A stretch of DNA of 64,000 bases. Source: Fragilariopsis cylindrus CCMP1102. Its lineage: Eukaryota > Bacillariophyta > Bacillariophyceae > Bacillariales > Bacillariaceae. The position numbers were made by a program, and so were the translations under genes. The notes beneath the pieces are model-generated. The model made no database searches, was not told the origin of the DNA, and was given only the letters and a program-made list of their open reading frames with translations. The stretch is from NCBI GenBank assembly GCA_900095095.1, contig FMBT01000320.1:62001-126000 (forward strand), read 5' to 3'. This document shows positions 32,426 through 42,934 of the stretch, in pieces (the first letter of the stretch is position 1; every line of letters begins with the position of its first letter).

Positions 32426-33304
32426 TTATGATGGTAATGATGATAGTATAATGTAATAATGCTGGTCCACAATTCTTACTGGTACACATGGATGTGTTGA
32501 GGGCTCTTCTTCTTCTTCTTCTTCCTCCTTCTCGTGTTGTTTTTTCACTGTAATTAGGACTGCTACTGCTACGGCAATGTTGATCTCGTTCATATTGTAA
32601 AAAACATATTACCATAAATTATATTATATTGACAAGCTATTTGCAGTTGTCTTCAATGTGTTCTAGTACCTGATAGTTATGGAGCTATGATGATAATAGT
32701 AATGACAGCAATGTGCATTCAATTTTTCTTGTCGTGTTGATAGTGCGCGATAAGCGTTGAGTTTTTCGGGGACTATCAAGTACATTCCTTGCTATAATGC
32801 GACTTCTATCAGGTTGTACATTAAGTGTTAACTATCAAAAGAAAGCTGAGCCTAATCGCTTTCGGCACATGTAACATGTGTAAGACGTCGAACATTATTG
32901 CCTCTAAGGCGGACAAGCGGACAAAGACGAGCATCTTTGTTAATGGAATTATTTAATTTTCGGCGATGCGCTAGCTAAAATAACTTTTTTTGACACAATG
33001 GTATTTTCGCGCGACTATAGGGGGCGTCCAGTTTTCTACTTTGCTCGTGATGGTTCACCTCTCGGAAGGGCATAGATCAAGAGTATTCCTTTTTCTCCGT
33101 TTTTTCATGAAAGCAAGACACAACAACGATTGATCACGATTTGAATTATCATTCTGTTATGTAGATTGATAATTCGTCCCCACATATGCTCAAAAAAAAA
33201 CACAATGGCTTATATGAAATACGTTGTACATGGAATCAAAAGCAAAGGCAGCAAGATAGTTCAAGAGTCTTGGTTAAGACATTTTCTCGAGCTGTTCTTT
33301 ATCT
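32426..33304. other. Non-coding stretch, nothing recognised
   Basis: AT-rich with a CTT repeat near 32510. No plausible gene or repeat with a second copy in the window was found. Confidence 0.4.
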
Positions 33305-33478
33305 CATTTATGCCTAGCAATAAATGGATTCGATTCGATCCATAATATATAATTGGAGTGCTGTATCCAAGAGTCGAATCTTGGTGTTTTTTAGTTTGTT
33401 GATGCCTAGCAATTAATGGATTCGATCAATATAATTGTAGTATCCAAGAGACAAATCTTGTCGTCTTTTGTTTGCTTT
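33305..33478. repeat. Imperfect tandem duplication, unit about 85 bp
   Basis: TGCCTAGCAAT-AATGGATTCGAT occurs at about 33310 and 33402. It is followed in both cases by ATATAATTG, GTATCCAAGAG and AATCTTG, with a T-rich end. Two copies are visible. There is no coding function. Confidence 0.7.
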
Positions 33479-33542
33479 TACATGCCTGAAACTTCTAGCT
33501 TTGATGCCAATTAGAGTGGGACTCAAAAAAGCTTGTATAAAA

Positions 33543-33986
33543 ATGCATTTGGATCAAAACAGTTTAATCCAATATTACAATCATCCATGTTGGAGCATCA
33601 TATCTCTTTTTGGCTAGCATAGGCGCAACATCAAGATTTCAACAACTCATAAATTTGCCATAGGTACAATCTTTGGTGCATTATTTTTTGGTTGGTCATG
33701 GTATATTGATCGATTGATGAATGATGTATACTTTGATAATAATGAATTTCAATTGAGTATCCTATATCAAATCCCAGTATTATACACATTCAATGCTATT
33801 TTATTATTAATGTGATTTCATTTGTGTGTAGTCAATTGGGTAGAACGACCTCGAATCGAGGCATCTGATGCCGATGAGGCTGATTCTGCTATTCTTTCAT
33901 CAGTCAATGACAAGAATTCCGCAATGACGTCAGATACAGCCGTGTATTGTAGTAACCATGAGACGAGAATAAGCATCACTTTCTGA
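33543..33986 (+). pseudogene. Relic of a small membrane protein, two in-frame stops
   Basis: One continuous frame of 147 codons starts at ATG 33543 and ends at TGA 33984-33986, broken by TAG at 33615-33617 and TGA at 33813-33815. It encodes two hydrophobic spans, KFAIGTIFGALFFGWSWYI and IPVLYTFNAILLL (continuing after the second stop), then a soluble tail with NWVERPRIEASDADEAD. The length of uninterrupted meaning across both stops argues for a former gene. I do not recognise the family. The first stop lies in a stretch that may instead be non-coding leader, so the second stop is the stronger sign of decay. Confidence 0.55.
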
Positions 33987-35082
33987 CATCGAATCATCGA
34001 ATCATCGAATCATCGTTGAAATTAATTAACTGCAGTATGAAATTAATCCATAGTATATATGTATTAAACCATATGCTTCTTCTATTTATAGTACTACAAC
34101 TTTTTTATTCGACGAACGAAGTGTTTTATTGCAAATAAGCGACTTATCATTTTACGGTGATATAATCTGACACAAGCTTATTTTCAGCTACAAAAAAAAC
34201 TCTATAACGAGCGTGAAATAACTACTGCACTACTCTACTATAGCTAGCTAGGGTTTGATTTGTGTTATTGCAGCACCGTTTAATTACGTTCTTTCGTTCG
34301 TTCCTTGAGGATTATATATCACGTACACCGTATCGGGTAATAAACTGCTATAAACTTATTATATTCATCTCGTCTCGAATAATATTTCAAGGCAACAATA
34401 ACAACAAAAGGGGCAACACTGCATCCTGATAAATTTTTATCTCTGAACAGAACAGAAATGTAATGTTGTTGTATATTTAAGATTATTAATATTGATTCTG
34501 TATTCGTCGTCGAAGGATTTTTGCCTTTGTGTTATAACACCGACGACGACGACGACGACGAATGAAGTAGAGAGAGAGAGAGAGAGAGAACGAGATCGAG
34601 AGAAACGTGTATTATATACTTCAATACTGGACCAACGTATTATATTCATCGACCAATAATTCGCTTCAAAAACCATCAGCTGAATATACAAACTATAATG
34701 TCATATGTCTGTATCTCTTACTACAAAGGAAGAATCCTATCCGTCTCGATCAGCATCTTGTATCGCAGAATCTAAATACGAAGACGAAGGAATTGTGTTA
34801 TTAAAAAAGGCACGCACTAACAATATAATTTAATGGGATCTTTCGATCATATCCACCAATATTAAATGTTCCAAATAAAACAACAACGAACGCAGAGAAC
34901 CCGTAAACTAATATGCATATGTAAATACATTGTGGTCTTGAATTAATCGTTCCTTGCTTTCACATCAGAAAACGAGGACGATTCATTCGATTCGTTCGAC
35001 TTCAAGTATTATCATGATCATCATAATCACGATGAAGAGCAGCACCAGCATCAGCATCAGCACCACCAGCAATATAAACAAA
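33987..35082. other. Intergenic, microsatellites only
   Basis: Contains a CGA/ACG run near 34543-34562, a GA run at about 34570-34588, and ATC/AGC repeats near 34990-35075. No gene is recognised. The open frames here are short and compositionally simple. Confidence 0.45.
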
Positions 35083-35588
35083 GCCTCATTAAAACAGCAT
35101 CGTACGGTCCTAGCATATCAAACATACGAAATCCTCTATTAATACTACTATTTTGTACTACTACTGTACAACTACTAAAGCTGTTCTACAGGTAGTACAG
35201 AAAATGTGAAATATAAAATCGATCTATTCTATATAGAGCTTATTATGATACGATTTCCCTTTTCATTTTTTTTTATGATAACTATTACAGTAACTTTCTT
35301 CCCGGGATTTCTTTTTAATAAGAAAGTTACAATATTATCATTCTCCTAATCCCCATTCACTTTTTGTTCTTTACACACATATTATACAACTTTGTTATGG
35401 CCTGATTTGTGATCTATACATCAGAGGTTCTTCGTTTCACATTTAAGATTATAGTTGCCGTTGTCGTCGCACCATCTACCGCCAGTAATATATCGCACCT
35501 AATCGTCATCTATCAGCAGTCAGCATGCATTGTTTACATGCCATATGATGCATGGCGTGCGTTGCGTGCGTCCTCATCTCATCTAATC

Positions 35589-36224
35589 TCATTTTTTTAT
35601 AAAAGACAGAATACCAGTTACATCTTTTTCACGAAAAGTTAATGCTTCAATGATTAAAGTTTGAGGTGTCAGCTCATTGTTTTCATCTGCAACTTCTTCT
35701 AACAAGTCTGTCAAAACTATGTCATCACCACCTGTATGTCTCTGTCCCCATCCCAACGGCAGCGGTCCAAGTTTTCCATGCACACTAACGATTGGACCAT
35801 TGCCACCCCCGTCAATATGTATATATTCCATTCGATTTTCCTCATCATAGAGTTCATCGTCGAATTGAATATTTGGATCATCTATATTGAATCGTTGTAC
35901 GATGACTCCACCCATTGTTACTTTAATTTCAGGTAATGAGCTTAATGGAAAACCATCAGTAGTAATATCATCGCCACGACCTTTATCAAAGCTTAAGATA
36001 ATTTCATCATCATTATCATCATCATCATCATATCGTTCAGCATTTCTGAATGATTCTTCACCATAAATAGGTGTACCATTCTCACCCGTGATCTGTACAA
36101 CTAATCGTTCATTTTTAGATTCTGTTAGTCTAGATTGTAATACATTAATTTCTGTTATCAGTTCATTTAATTCCTCGTCTCTAAGGACAGCAGCAACGAA
36201 CAGTGCTAAATCTGATCCGGACAT
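35589..36224 (-). CDS. Diatom protein of unknown function, left member of the inverted pair
   Basis: A 211-residue protein that starts MSGSDLA-FVAAVL, followed by a helical segment (INVLQSRLTESKNERL, about residues 25-40) and a beta-rich part beginning VVQITGENGTPIY. An acidic run (DDDDDNDDE) lies at about 66-74. The end reads LTPQTLIIEALTFREKDVTGIL. There is no signal peptide or membrane span. The start is fixed by near-identical DNA around the ATG in the mirror copy at 36917. I recall similar proteins as multicopy unknowns in pennate diatoms, but no function is established. The shared upstream region faces the paralogue across the loop, so the two may share control elements. Confidence 0.75.
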   Translation of the reverse strand: MSGSDLALFVAAVLRDEELNELITEINVLQSRLTESKNERLVVQITGENGTPIYGEESFRNAERYDDDDDNDDEIILSFDKGRGDDITTDGFPLSSLPEIKVTMGGVIVQRFNIDDPNIQFDDELYDEENRMEYIHIDGGGNGPIVSVHGKLGPLPLGWGQRHTGGDDIVLTDLLEEVADENNELTPQTLIIEALTFREKDVTGILSFIKK

Positions 36225-36916
36225 GTTGTATTTGTATTTGTATTAGAATCTTCCTGATCGAATGGGGGGAGGGTAATCGATGTACGGTGTACTAGCAGGA
36301 CTGGACTGCCTTCTTGAATGCGTTTGTGTGATGATGAGGAGATTGATTGATCTGATGCCTAGTAGTGAACCGCATCGCATTGGTAACAATCCTTGACACT
36401 TTAATTCCTATTTTTTAATCGTGTTCCACATCTTCCGGCATTTATCTTATTCTTCATAAAAAATAAATAAAATAAAACAATAATTAACCAAAAAACAAAT
36501 AAATATCAATGTTAACCAAAGTAACTAGGTAACTTAGTAAAATTTAAACAGTACTTCTGCAGTAGAGCAACAAATACCGACTACTACGGTAGTAGTCGAC
36601 ATGATCATTCGTTGGACTTCTTCTTCGATCTTCGATTTATTTTCTTTCGATGATAATTATTGTTGTTTGTTAGTTCTGTGCCAAGAAGGATTGTTACCAA
36701 TGCGATACGGTTCACTAACGTTACTACTGTAGGCCCTCAACAACATAGCAGAACGGGTCAGTCATCACTCTCATTCATCAATCCCCTCCTCATCATCACA
36801 CAAAGAACGCATCAAATCAAGAAGGCAGTCCTGCTAGTACAACCGTACATCGATTCCCCCTCCCATTCGATCAGGAAGATTCCAATACAAATACAAATTC
36901 AAATACAATTATTGTT

Positions 36917-37573
36917 ATGTCCGGATCAGATTTAGCACCGTTCGTTGCAGCTGTTCTCAATGATCGTACGGTAGCAGGGTTGATACAAGAAAATAATGGA
37001 TTGCAATCTAGATTAACAGAATCTGAAAAGGAACGATTAGTTGTAGAAGTAACGGGACAAAATGGTTCACCAATCTATTATAAGGGGTCCATGAGGAATG
37101 GAGGACGATTGGGAGATGATCATTGGTTGGTTCATCTCGAGAAGAATGATACCGTTTTATCCTTGATTTCATTATCAGATTTAGAAATTTGGTTGGGCGG
37201 GACACTAGTGGAGCAATTTAGATATATTACGGACAATTTAAAAAGTTTTGATGGGAGAAATTTTAAAGAAATTGATAATGCATCTAATATGGGAAGAGGA
37301 AGTATTAGAGTCATATCAGCCACTGCACTTAAAACTCCAGTAGTCGCCTGTACATATGGAAGAATCGGACCGATGCTTCGTACCGATTATAAAGAACTAG
37401 AGGCAATGACGAATGTGACGCAACTTATGGATCTTTATCAGAACCGCACAGCACCAGGTATATTCATCGAATATATAATATTTAAAAACAAGGGGATACG
37501 CGGTATAATGGCTCTCCTCGAAAAACTCGGAACTGATATGATGGAACCATTTCAGCCAAATAGTTGCAGATGA
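36917..37573 (+). CDS. Diatom protein of unknown function, right member of the inverted pair
   Basis: A 218-residue paralogue of the left gene, with the same start (MSGSDLAPFVAAVL), the same helix (LQSRLTESEKERLVVEVTGQNGSPIY) and a diverged centre. It has its own version of the closing motif (FIEYIIFKNKGIRGIMALLEK) at about residues 180-200, then a short unrelated tail to the stop at 37573. Just behind, in another frame, lies a second copy of the C-terminal motif that resembles the left gene more closely. The similarity to the left gene is highest at the N-terminus and upstream, and lower in the middle. It is probably a functional ORF, but the end may be an accident of recombination. Confidence 0.7.
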   Translation: MSGSDLAPFVAAVLNDRTVAGLIQENNGLQSRLTESEKERLVVEVTGQNGSPIYYKGSMRNGGRLGDDHWLVHLEKNDTVLSLISLSDLEIWLGGTLVEQFRYITDNLKSFDGRNFKEIDNASNMGRGSIRVISATALKTPVVACTYGRIGPMLRTDYKELEAMTNVTQLMDLYQNRTAPGIFIEYIIFKNKGIRGIMALLEKLGTDMMEPFQPNSCR

Positions 37574-37679
37574 AAACAATGATCTGACACCTCAAACTTT
37601 AATAATTAATGGATTAGTATTTCGTGTAAAAGATATAACTGGTATTATGTCTTTAATAAATATACGAGACATGACATGA
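37545..37679 (+). pseudogene. Orphan C-terminal exon-like remnant of the paralogue family
   Basis: The frame 37545-37679 reads VADENNDLTPQTLIINGLVF and then KDITGIMSLI, which mirrors the C-terminus of the left-arm gene (VADENNELTPQTLIIEALTF, KDVTGIL). It overlaps the last codons of the right-arm ORF in another frame and has no start of its own. It is best read as the original 3' end of a left-type gene whose front was replaced by, or diverged into, the present ORF. Confidence 0.7.
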
Positions 37680-37791
37680 GATGAGGACGCACACGACGGA
37701 ATATCATAAAAATATAGTATTAATGAAAGAGATATCTATATCTTAGGGAAACAATCGAAACCATATACACATCATATGAGGTAAGTGCGTG

Positions 37792-37829
37792 TACGTTACG
37801 TTACGTTACGTTACGTTACGTTACGTTAC
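37792..37829. repeat. Pentanucleotide tandem repeat (ACGTT)n
   Basis: About seven direct copies of ACGTT, with related fragments (GACGTT, GTTACGTT) continuing to 37865. It lies in the part of the right arm that has no counterpart in the left arm. Confidence 0.9.
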
Positions 37830-38737
37830 TACGTTGACGTTATTATTGTTGACGTTACGTTACATTTATTAGGAATACAAGGATACAGATATAAGATATA
37901 ACGTAACAATACTTTAACGTTGTTCCCGTTCGTTCGTTCGGTTCAGTGCAATTTCTAATTCCAACTTCTAACGTTGTACGTACTTTTTCTGTCCTACTTC
38001 CTTCTTCTCACCTTTTTATCCTACTCGGTCGTCTTTGACTCTACTTCAATTTCAATTTGACTATTGGATCCAATCAAGATATTGGAAGATTGCTTTAGTT
38101 GAAATAGAGAGGGAAATAAATAATATAGGTATATAACAGAAATAAATAGTGAATGGGGATTTGGGAATGGTGATATTGTAACTCTTATATAAAAAGAAAT
38201 CCTGAGAAGAGTTACTGTAATAGTTATCATTAAAAAAAATGAAAAGGGAAATCGTATCATAAAGCTCTATAAAATAGATCGATTTTATATTTCACATTTT
38301 CTGTACCTGTAGAACAGCTTTAGTAGTTGTAGTAGTGTACAAAATAGCAGTATTTCTTTATGTACTTTAGTATGTTTGATATGCTAAGACCGTACGATGC
38401 TGTTTAAATGAGGCTACGGTATGTTTATCCGCACTTCGGGTAAAAATTAAAAATATATCAAATTTACTAGACATTACTAGTAAAACTATTTAACTTTCAA
38501 CAGCAGGCAACTTACAAACTATTCATTCTAAATTAAAATTTGATTATATTTCCTACAACCATTTTGAACCAGGAGTAGGAATATACTAACCGTTTCTGTT
38601 TAATGCAAGCGTAATATATAGTCATTTTTGATTGAAAATTGCATGAATTATCCAGTTGTTTTTTACAGCTAGTTTTAAGAACAAATCATCGTGGGACTCA
38701 AAAACTAAAATTTCGCTATTATTCTCCTCAGCCATAA

Positions 38738-39346
38738 TATCTTCGTCACAACAATAGTAGTTCTCAAGTACCACTATCATCAAATTCTAGTAGTACAGTA
38801 TCATCACTATTTGCACCGCCCCCCCCTCCTCCTCCTCCTCGGCCTAGTACCAATAACAGCAGTAGCAGTAGCAGTAGCAGTGGTGCTGGAGGTGGAGGAC
38901 TATCTCATTTGTTCGCAGCAGCGCGCAGCAGTATAGTAGCACCCATCATTTCTTTATCTAAGACCAACATCAACAATCGTGGGAACGGACTTGCTTCTCT
39001 GTTCGGGACAAACACCACCACAACGGTCCACAAATTCTTTGTCAATGACCAACAAGACCAATTCCAACAACACCAGTAACAGTAACAGCAACAGCAACAC
39101 CAATAATCATCGAGTAGTACAAGGACTTGCTTCCTTGTTTTCGAATCCACCATACCAACTTCTACTATATCTACACAATCAAATGCCGCAACAACTACAT
39201 CATCAGCAACCTCGATGATGTCATCATTTTTTAATCCTCCTCCTCCTCCTCCACGGACAGCAGCAGCAGCTTCTTCTTCTTCTTCTTCTTCTTCGAGATC
39301 TACCTCAAATACACAAACATCATCCTCCACTTTTCATCAACACTTT

Positions 39347-39388
<42 letters not shown>

Positions 39389-39709
39389 ATATCGTCACCG
39401 CAGTCCTCGTGGAAGCAGTCCTCTGATACTAGCGTAGAATCCACAAGAACTGTTTCCGATTCATCACCAACATCATCATCATCGACGACGACGACGATTG
39501 CCACGCTATTTGTTGTCCCACCTCCATCAACGCACAAACAACAACAACAACAACAAACATCTTGTGGTACTACTACTACTGCTACTATATATTGTAAAGT
39601 TCTCCATAAACAGTACTATTCATATTTAAATTCTCAGAATAGAATCCCAGTGCTCAATGTCCAAATCATTTCCTCTAACCATTTTTCTTTTCCGCTTCTG
39701 ATTTCGTAA
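38738..39709 (+). pseudogene. Low-complexity P/S/Q/T-rich coding remnant with frame shifts
   Basis: Three successive plus-strand frames have similar protein character. First SSNSSSTVSSLFAPPPPPPP with GLSHLFAAA and NGLASLFG (about 38738-39079), then GLASLFSNPP in a second frame (to 39218), then MMSSFFNPPPPPP followed by S runs (39215-39709). The recurring G-L-x-S-L-F and F-F/A-P-P-P phrases suggest one protein with internal repeats whose frame has been broken at least twice. No known domain is seen. It overlaps the 3' end of the minus-strand DUF6824 gene. It could also be chance from simple repeats; confidence is low. Confidence 0.35.
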
Positions 39710-40284
39710 TCATTGGCAGCGTCAGTGGAACAATTGACGTCGTCCATAACTGAATTAGATAAAATTTGATTCCACTTCGATTCTTCTGTTGACGATAATG
39801 GTAGAGATTTTTGTTTCGTTGGTGTCGGTGTTGTTGTTGTAGTTTTTACCACTGATATTTTTTCACGTTGTAATTTCTGCTGCCTTTCCTGGAATGCTAC
39901 CACATCACGTAATGCATGACCAATCTTTTCTCTTCTTTGTGTCTTTGTTAGTTCAATTAGTTTAGTGTTATTTCTATCCATTTTGTAGAATTTTGCACCG
40001 ATTTCATTCACAAAAGTATCAACTAATGATCGAATAAATAAACCTTTCCAATGTCTGCTATTGATACCATTATAGTTACTAACATTCATTCCAATTACCA
40101 TTTTAAATCTGCGATTACCAATATTATTAAAACTCAGTTTTCCCCGTCCACAAATCACATCATATGGACCTAATATTACTGATTCTGCTGTCATGGTAAT
40201 TGAATCATCATCATTGAACTGTTGAATATATTGCTGTTTTTCTCCGTTTATCGATTGATATTTGATTGATGAAAATGCATCCAT
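39634..40284 (-). CDS. Small DUF6824 protein
   Basis: This 216-residue protein carries the diatom DUF6824 motif at about residues 40-135: GPYDVICGRGK, then NNIGNRRFK, a helix-rich middle (LFIRSLVDTFVNEIGAKF), and KIGHALRDVVAFQERQ at the end. The usual His of the N-H-x-G-N part is Asn here. The tail is T/P/K-rich. The domain has no settled biochemical role; related proteins are numerous in diatoms. The ATG at 40284 is the first in frame, and the stop is at 39634. It is a single exon. It is one of three DUF6824 genes in this window and the only one without large additional segments. Confidence 0.8.
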   Translation of the reverse strand: MDAFSSIKYQSINGEKQQYIQQFNDDDSITMTAESVILGPYDVICGRGKLSFNNIGNRRFKMVIGMNVSNYNGINSRHWKGLFIRSLVDTFVNEIGAKFYKMDRNNTKLIELTKTQRREKIGHALRDVVAFQERQQKLQREKISVVKTTTTTPTPTKQKSLPLSSTEESKWNQILSNSVMDDVNCSTDAANDYEIRSGKEKWLEEMIWTLSTGILF

Positions 40285-41118
40285 ATTATATAAGTAGTAG
40301 TGGTCGTTGTATTATTTGAGTGTATTGTAGATATATATATTTATTCGTATTTTTTCTTGTTTGCGTTTCGTATTTTGCGTTTCATATTTTTAGAATGAGT
40401 TTTATGTTGCCATCTTATAAAAATGTGAACACTTTCACAGAAATTCGACATGAATACCGCGCTATGAACACTTCACAGAAAGTCTACATGGCGGTAAAAT
40501 CTTCCAATTTGTTTATCGCGCGCATCGAAAAAAAAAATCAAAATCTTATTCATTCTTTAACAGTACTTGGAGTACGTAGTGTAAGGAGGCTTTGTAGTAT
40601 AACCCGGAGGGTTGGGACGAAGTCCCCCTCCCCCCCTCCCTCCCCCTCCCTTGTACTAAAAGAAAAGAAGAAGGAGACGTGTACAGACCTGCACTGTACC
40701 AGGGTACGATTTTATTGCTTTACTTATAAACCCTGCAATATTACTTAAAGCAAATCTTATACCTCATTCAAGAACCTTTCTTTGAAAGAGGTAGTCCAAG
40801 GTACTTTTACTGTCTGGTGAAAATGCATTAAGTAAGTTTGCGAAGGCGCATACTGCGTAAAACATTTTGCATGCGGTATTCTTCAAATAAATGTGATGGA
40901 TTGATCGTGTGAAATCAAATCTACTATTTTATGAGATAGACCATTTATTTGTTCCTGCACCATACTACCGTCTTTACTATTTACACTACTTTTAGCTGTT
41001 CGTAGCACCTTCATCACAAATATATCATTTACACGGACGCCAACCAAAAGTGCTGCCTACTAGCTATAAAACCACAACTTGCAATATAAGTCTTCACACG
41101 ACCACGACCACGACCTAA
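40285..41118. other. Intergenic, no gene seen
   Basis: Includes a C-rich stretch at about 40625-40652 and AT-rich sequence. A 142-codon open frame (40320-40748) starts with a hydrophobic run but is otherwise unremarkable, and I do not call it. The last 60 bases before 41119 may be the old leader of the sulfotransferase-like relic. Confidence 0.45.
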
Positions 41119-42934
41119 ATGCAGAACAAAGTGTTCCTTAACACTGTTGTTTTGCTTGTTATTCTAGTGGCTTTTACTATTTTAGTCATTGTTAAAGGAG
41201 TGGGAAAGATCTCAGATTTCTTCTCCTCTGCTACCGCCGTTCCTCGTACTGTAGTGCCCCCAGTCGGCGTCAAAGAGGTGAACAACAACACTGCTGACAA
41301 CGACGACAATACTAATAACACGATTGATGTTGATAACGGCAACGAGAGTAGTGAGAACGAGGATCAGATTTTCAATAGCAATATTGTTGTTGAAAACAAT
41401 TCTCGTCTAGCAGTACTTCCGTACTTTGTGCTTCATGTGGGGCCTTCAAAGTCAGGAACATCCACGATCCAAAGTGAGTTTGATGAGAACAAACGTCTCG
41501 AAAAATTACTACGCCAAGATAATTACACATACATTGGTAACGGCGCAGTAGGAGCAGTCCTGGATCACACCAAGCTCCAGAAGCAAAATATGGCCACAGG
41601 AACATAGGAGTTTTCGACTGAAATCGTCAGTGTTTTGAATGAATAAAGACTTCTAGGACATCATGTGGTTGGATCCAGTGAGTACTTGATGAATCCTTCA
41701 CCTGAAAAATATCAGGCATGGAAAGAGAGGTTTCTACCGAAAAATGATAAAGACAGCACCAGCAGCAACGGAAAGAAGTGGGATCTACGGATCGTGATAT
41801 TATACAGGAGGCTACATGGCTATCTACCAAGTTATTGGAATCAGCGCTTCAAGCTATTTCGATCCAAGAAGGGCAATAAAAGCGTTGGACATCAGGAATT
41901 GCCTGGAGTCAATAGTGATATAAGAATACCTTCGTTTGAAGAATGGTTTATCAAGCATTATTATAATCAGCCACAGAAACAGTTACATTTAGCTCAACGA
42001 AGCTACAATTCTTGGAAGGCCTGCTCCAATGGAATCACCATTGTGAACACCCACAAAGATAAGCATTTGACAACGAACCTTGTTTGTAAGGGTTTGAATG
42101 GTGCAACACATACATGCTCTGGCTTGAGAAAATATGACGACCAAGACCATCAGAGGTCGAGGGTGAAGAGACGCTTACGAAACCGTAATGCCTCTATCAA
42201 TCTAGATTATGACATTTTGCCAGTCTTTGCTTATGAGAACGGACTTGTTGACATGTCACCAGTGCAATTAAGAAAGACGTAGGAACAAATGACCTCTCCT
42301 TGCCAAAGAAATGTCCGAATGCTACCGAGCAGTGGGCGATTTCTACAATTGAGCAAACGAATTCAACAGATACAGGAATGCAAATGGAACAACAAAGAAT
42401 GATAGGAGAACTTGAAATTGAAGTCAAACCATTGAATGAAGAACACCGATTAGACTTCAACGCTGATTGGGAGCATTCTTTGAGTGCAAAACTTTTTTTG
42501 CACTGTTGACGGTGTCGAGACTTTTCAGCAAGATGAGCAATGGCAAAAATTCTAATGGCAAAAATTCTTCGAGGATGCTTTCCCAGCGCACCCATGAAGA
42601 GTTCCCTCCAAATTGCGCAAGAGGATCAAACGACCAAAATCAAGAGGCCGCCAGTGACTACAAACTGGTCTGGCAAGATCCAGAAAGTCATAACAACGAT
42701 TCATTCTGTGACATGAACAAACTCATTCTCGATACGGGAGGTCCAACCGGCATCGCTCGGCTCTTAAAGCTTCAACGAAGTAACAGCACTAATATTCATG
42801 GGAAACACCCTTTGAAAATCTTGATGCTGGGATATTTCTATTTGAGACAGATCTATATGAAGCTCTGGTATACTGCGGATTTCAAGATCAGATCACAGAT
42901 CTTCGTTGGCAGAGGGAGGGGAGGGCAGGCTTGA
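41119..42934 (+). pseudogene. Sulfotransferase-like type II membrane protein, decayed
   Basis: The start is intact: ATG at 41119, a membrane anchor (VVLLVILVAFTILVIV, about residues 10-27), an N/D-rich stem, then LHVGPSKSGTSTIQ, the PAPS-binding loop of sulfotransferases. The same frame is then stopped by TAG at 41605 and TAA at 41644, yet continues with family-like sequence (GSSEYLMNP, RIVILYRRLHGYLPSYWNQ, PSFEEWFIKHYY, NASINLDYDILPVFAYENGLVD) to TAG at 42280. Beyond that the frame shifts, and a 15-bp tandem duplication at 42539-42568 puts another stop into the WQKFFED segment. An intact enzyme would transfer sulfate to glycans in the Golgi. This copy is almost certainly dead. Confidence 0.85.

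Larger units (their letters stand above)
35083..38414. repeat. Large inverted duplication, arms 35083-36392 and 36685-38414
   Basis: The left arm is the reverse complement of the right arm over most of its length. Matching landmarks include GCCTCATT-AAACAGCAT at 35083 and its complement ending at 38414, the GATACGATTTCCCTTTTCAT block (about 35250 against 38255), the gene starts at 36224 and 36917, and GGTAACAATCC (36380 against 36690). The loop is about 290 bases. The right arm has about 200 extra bases, including an ACGTT repeat. Each arm carries one member of a paralogue pair, transcribed away from the centre. Confidence 0.9.

Noticed and set aside
40320-40748. 142-codon frame with a hydrophobic start
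   Set aside because: No recognisable family, C-rich and simple-sequence end; not enough to call a gene.
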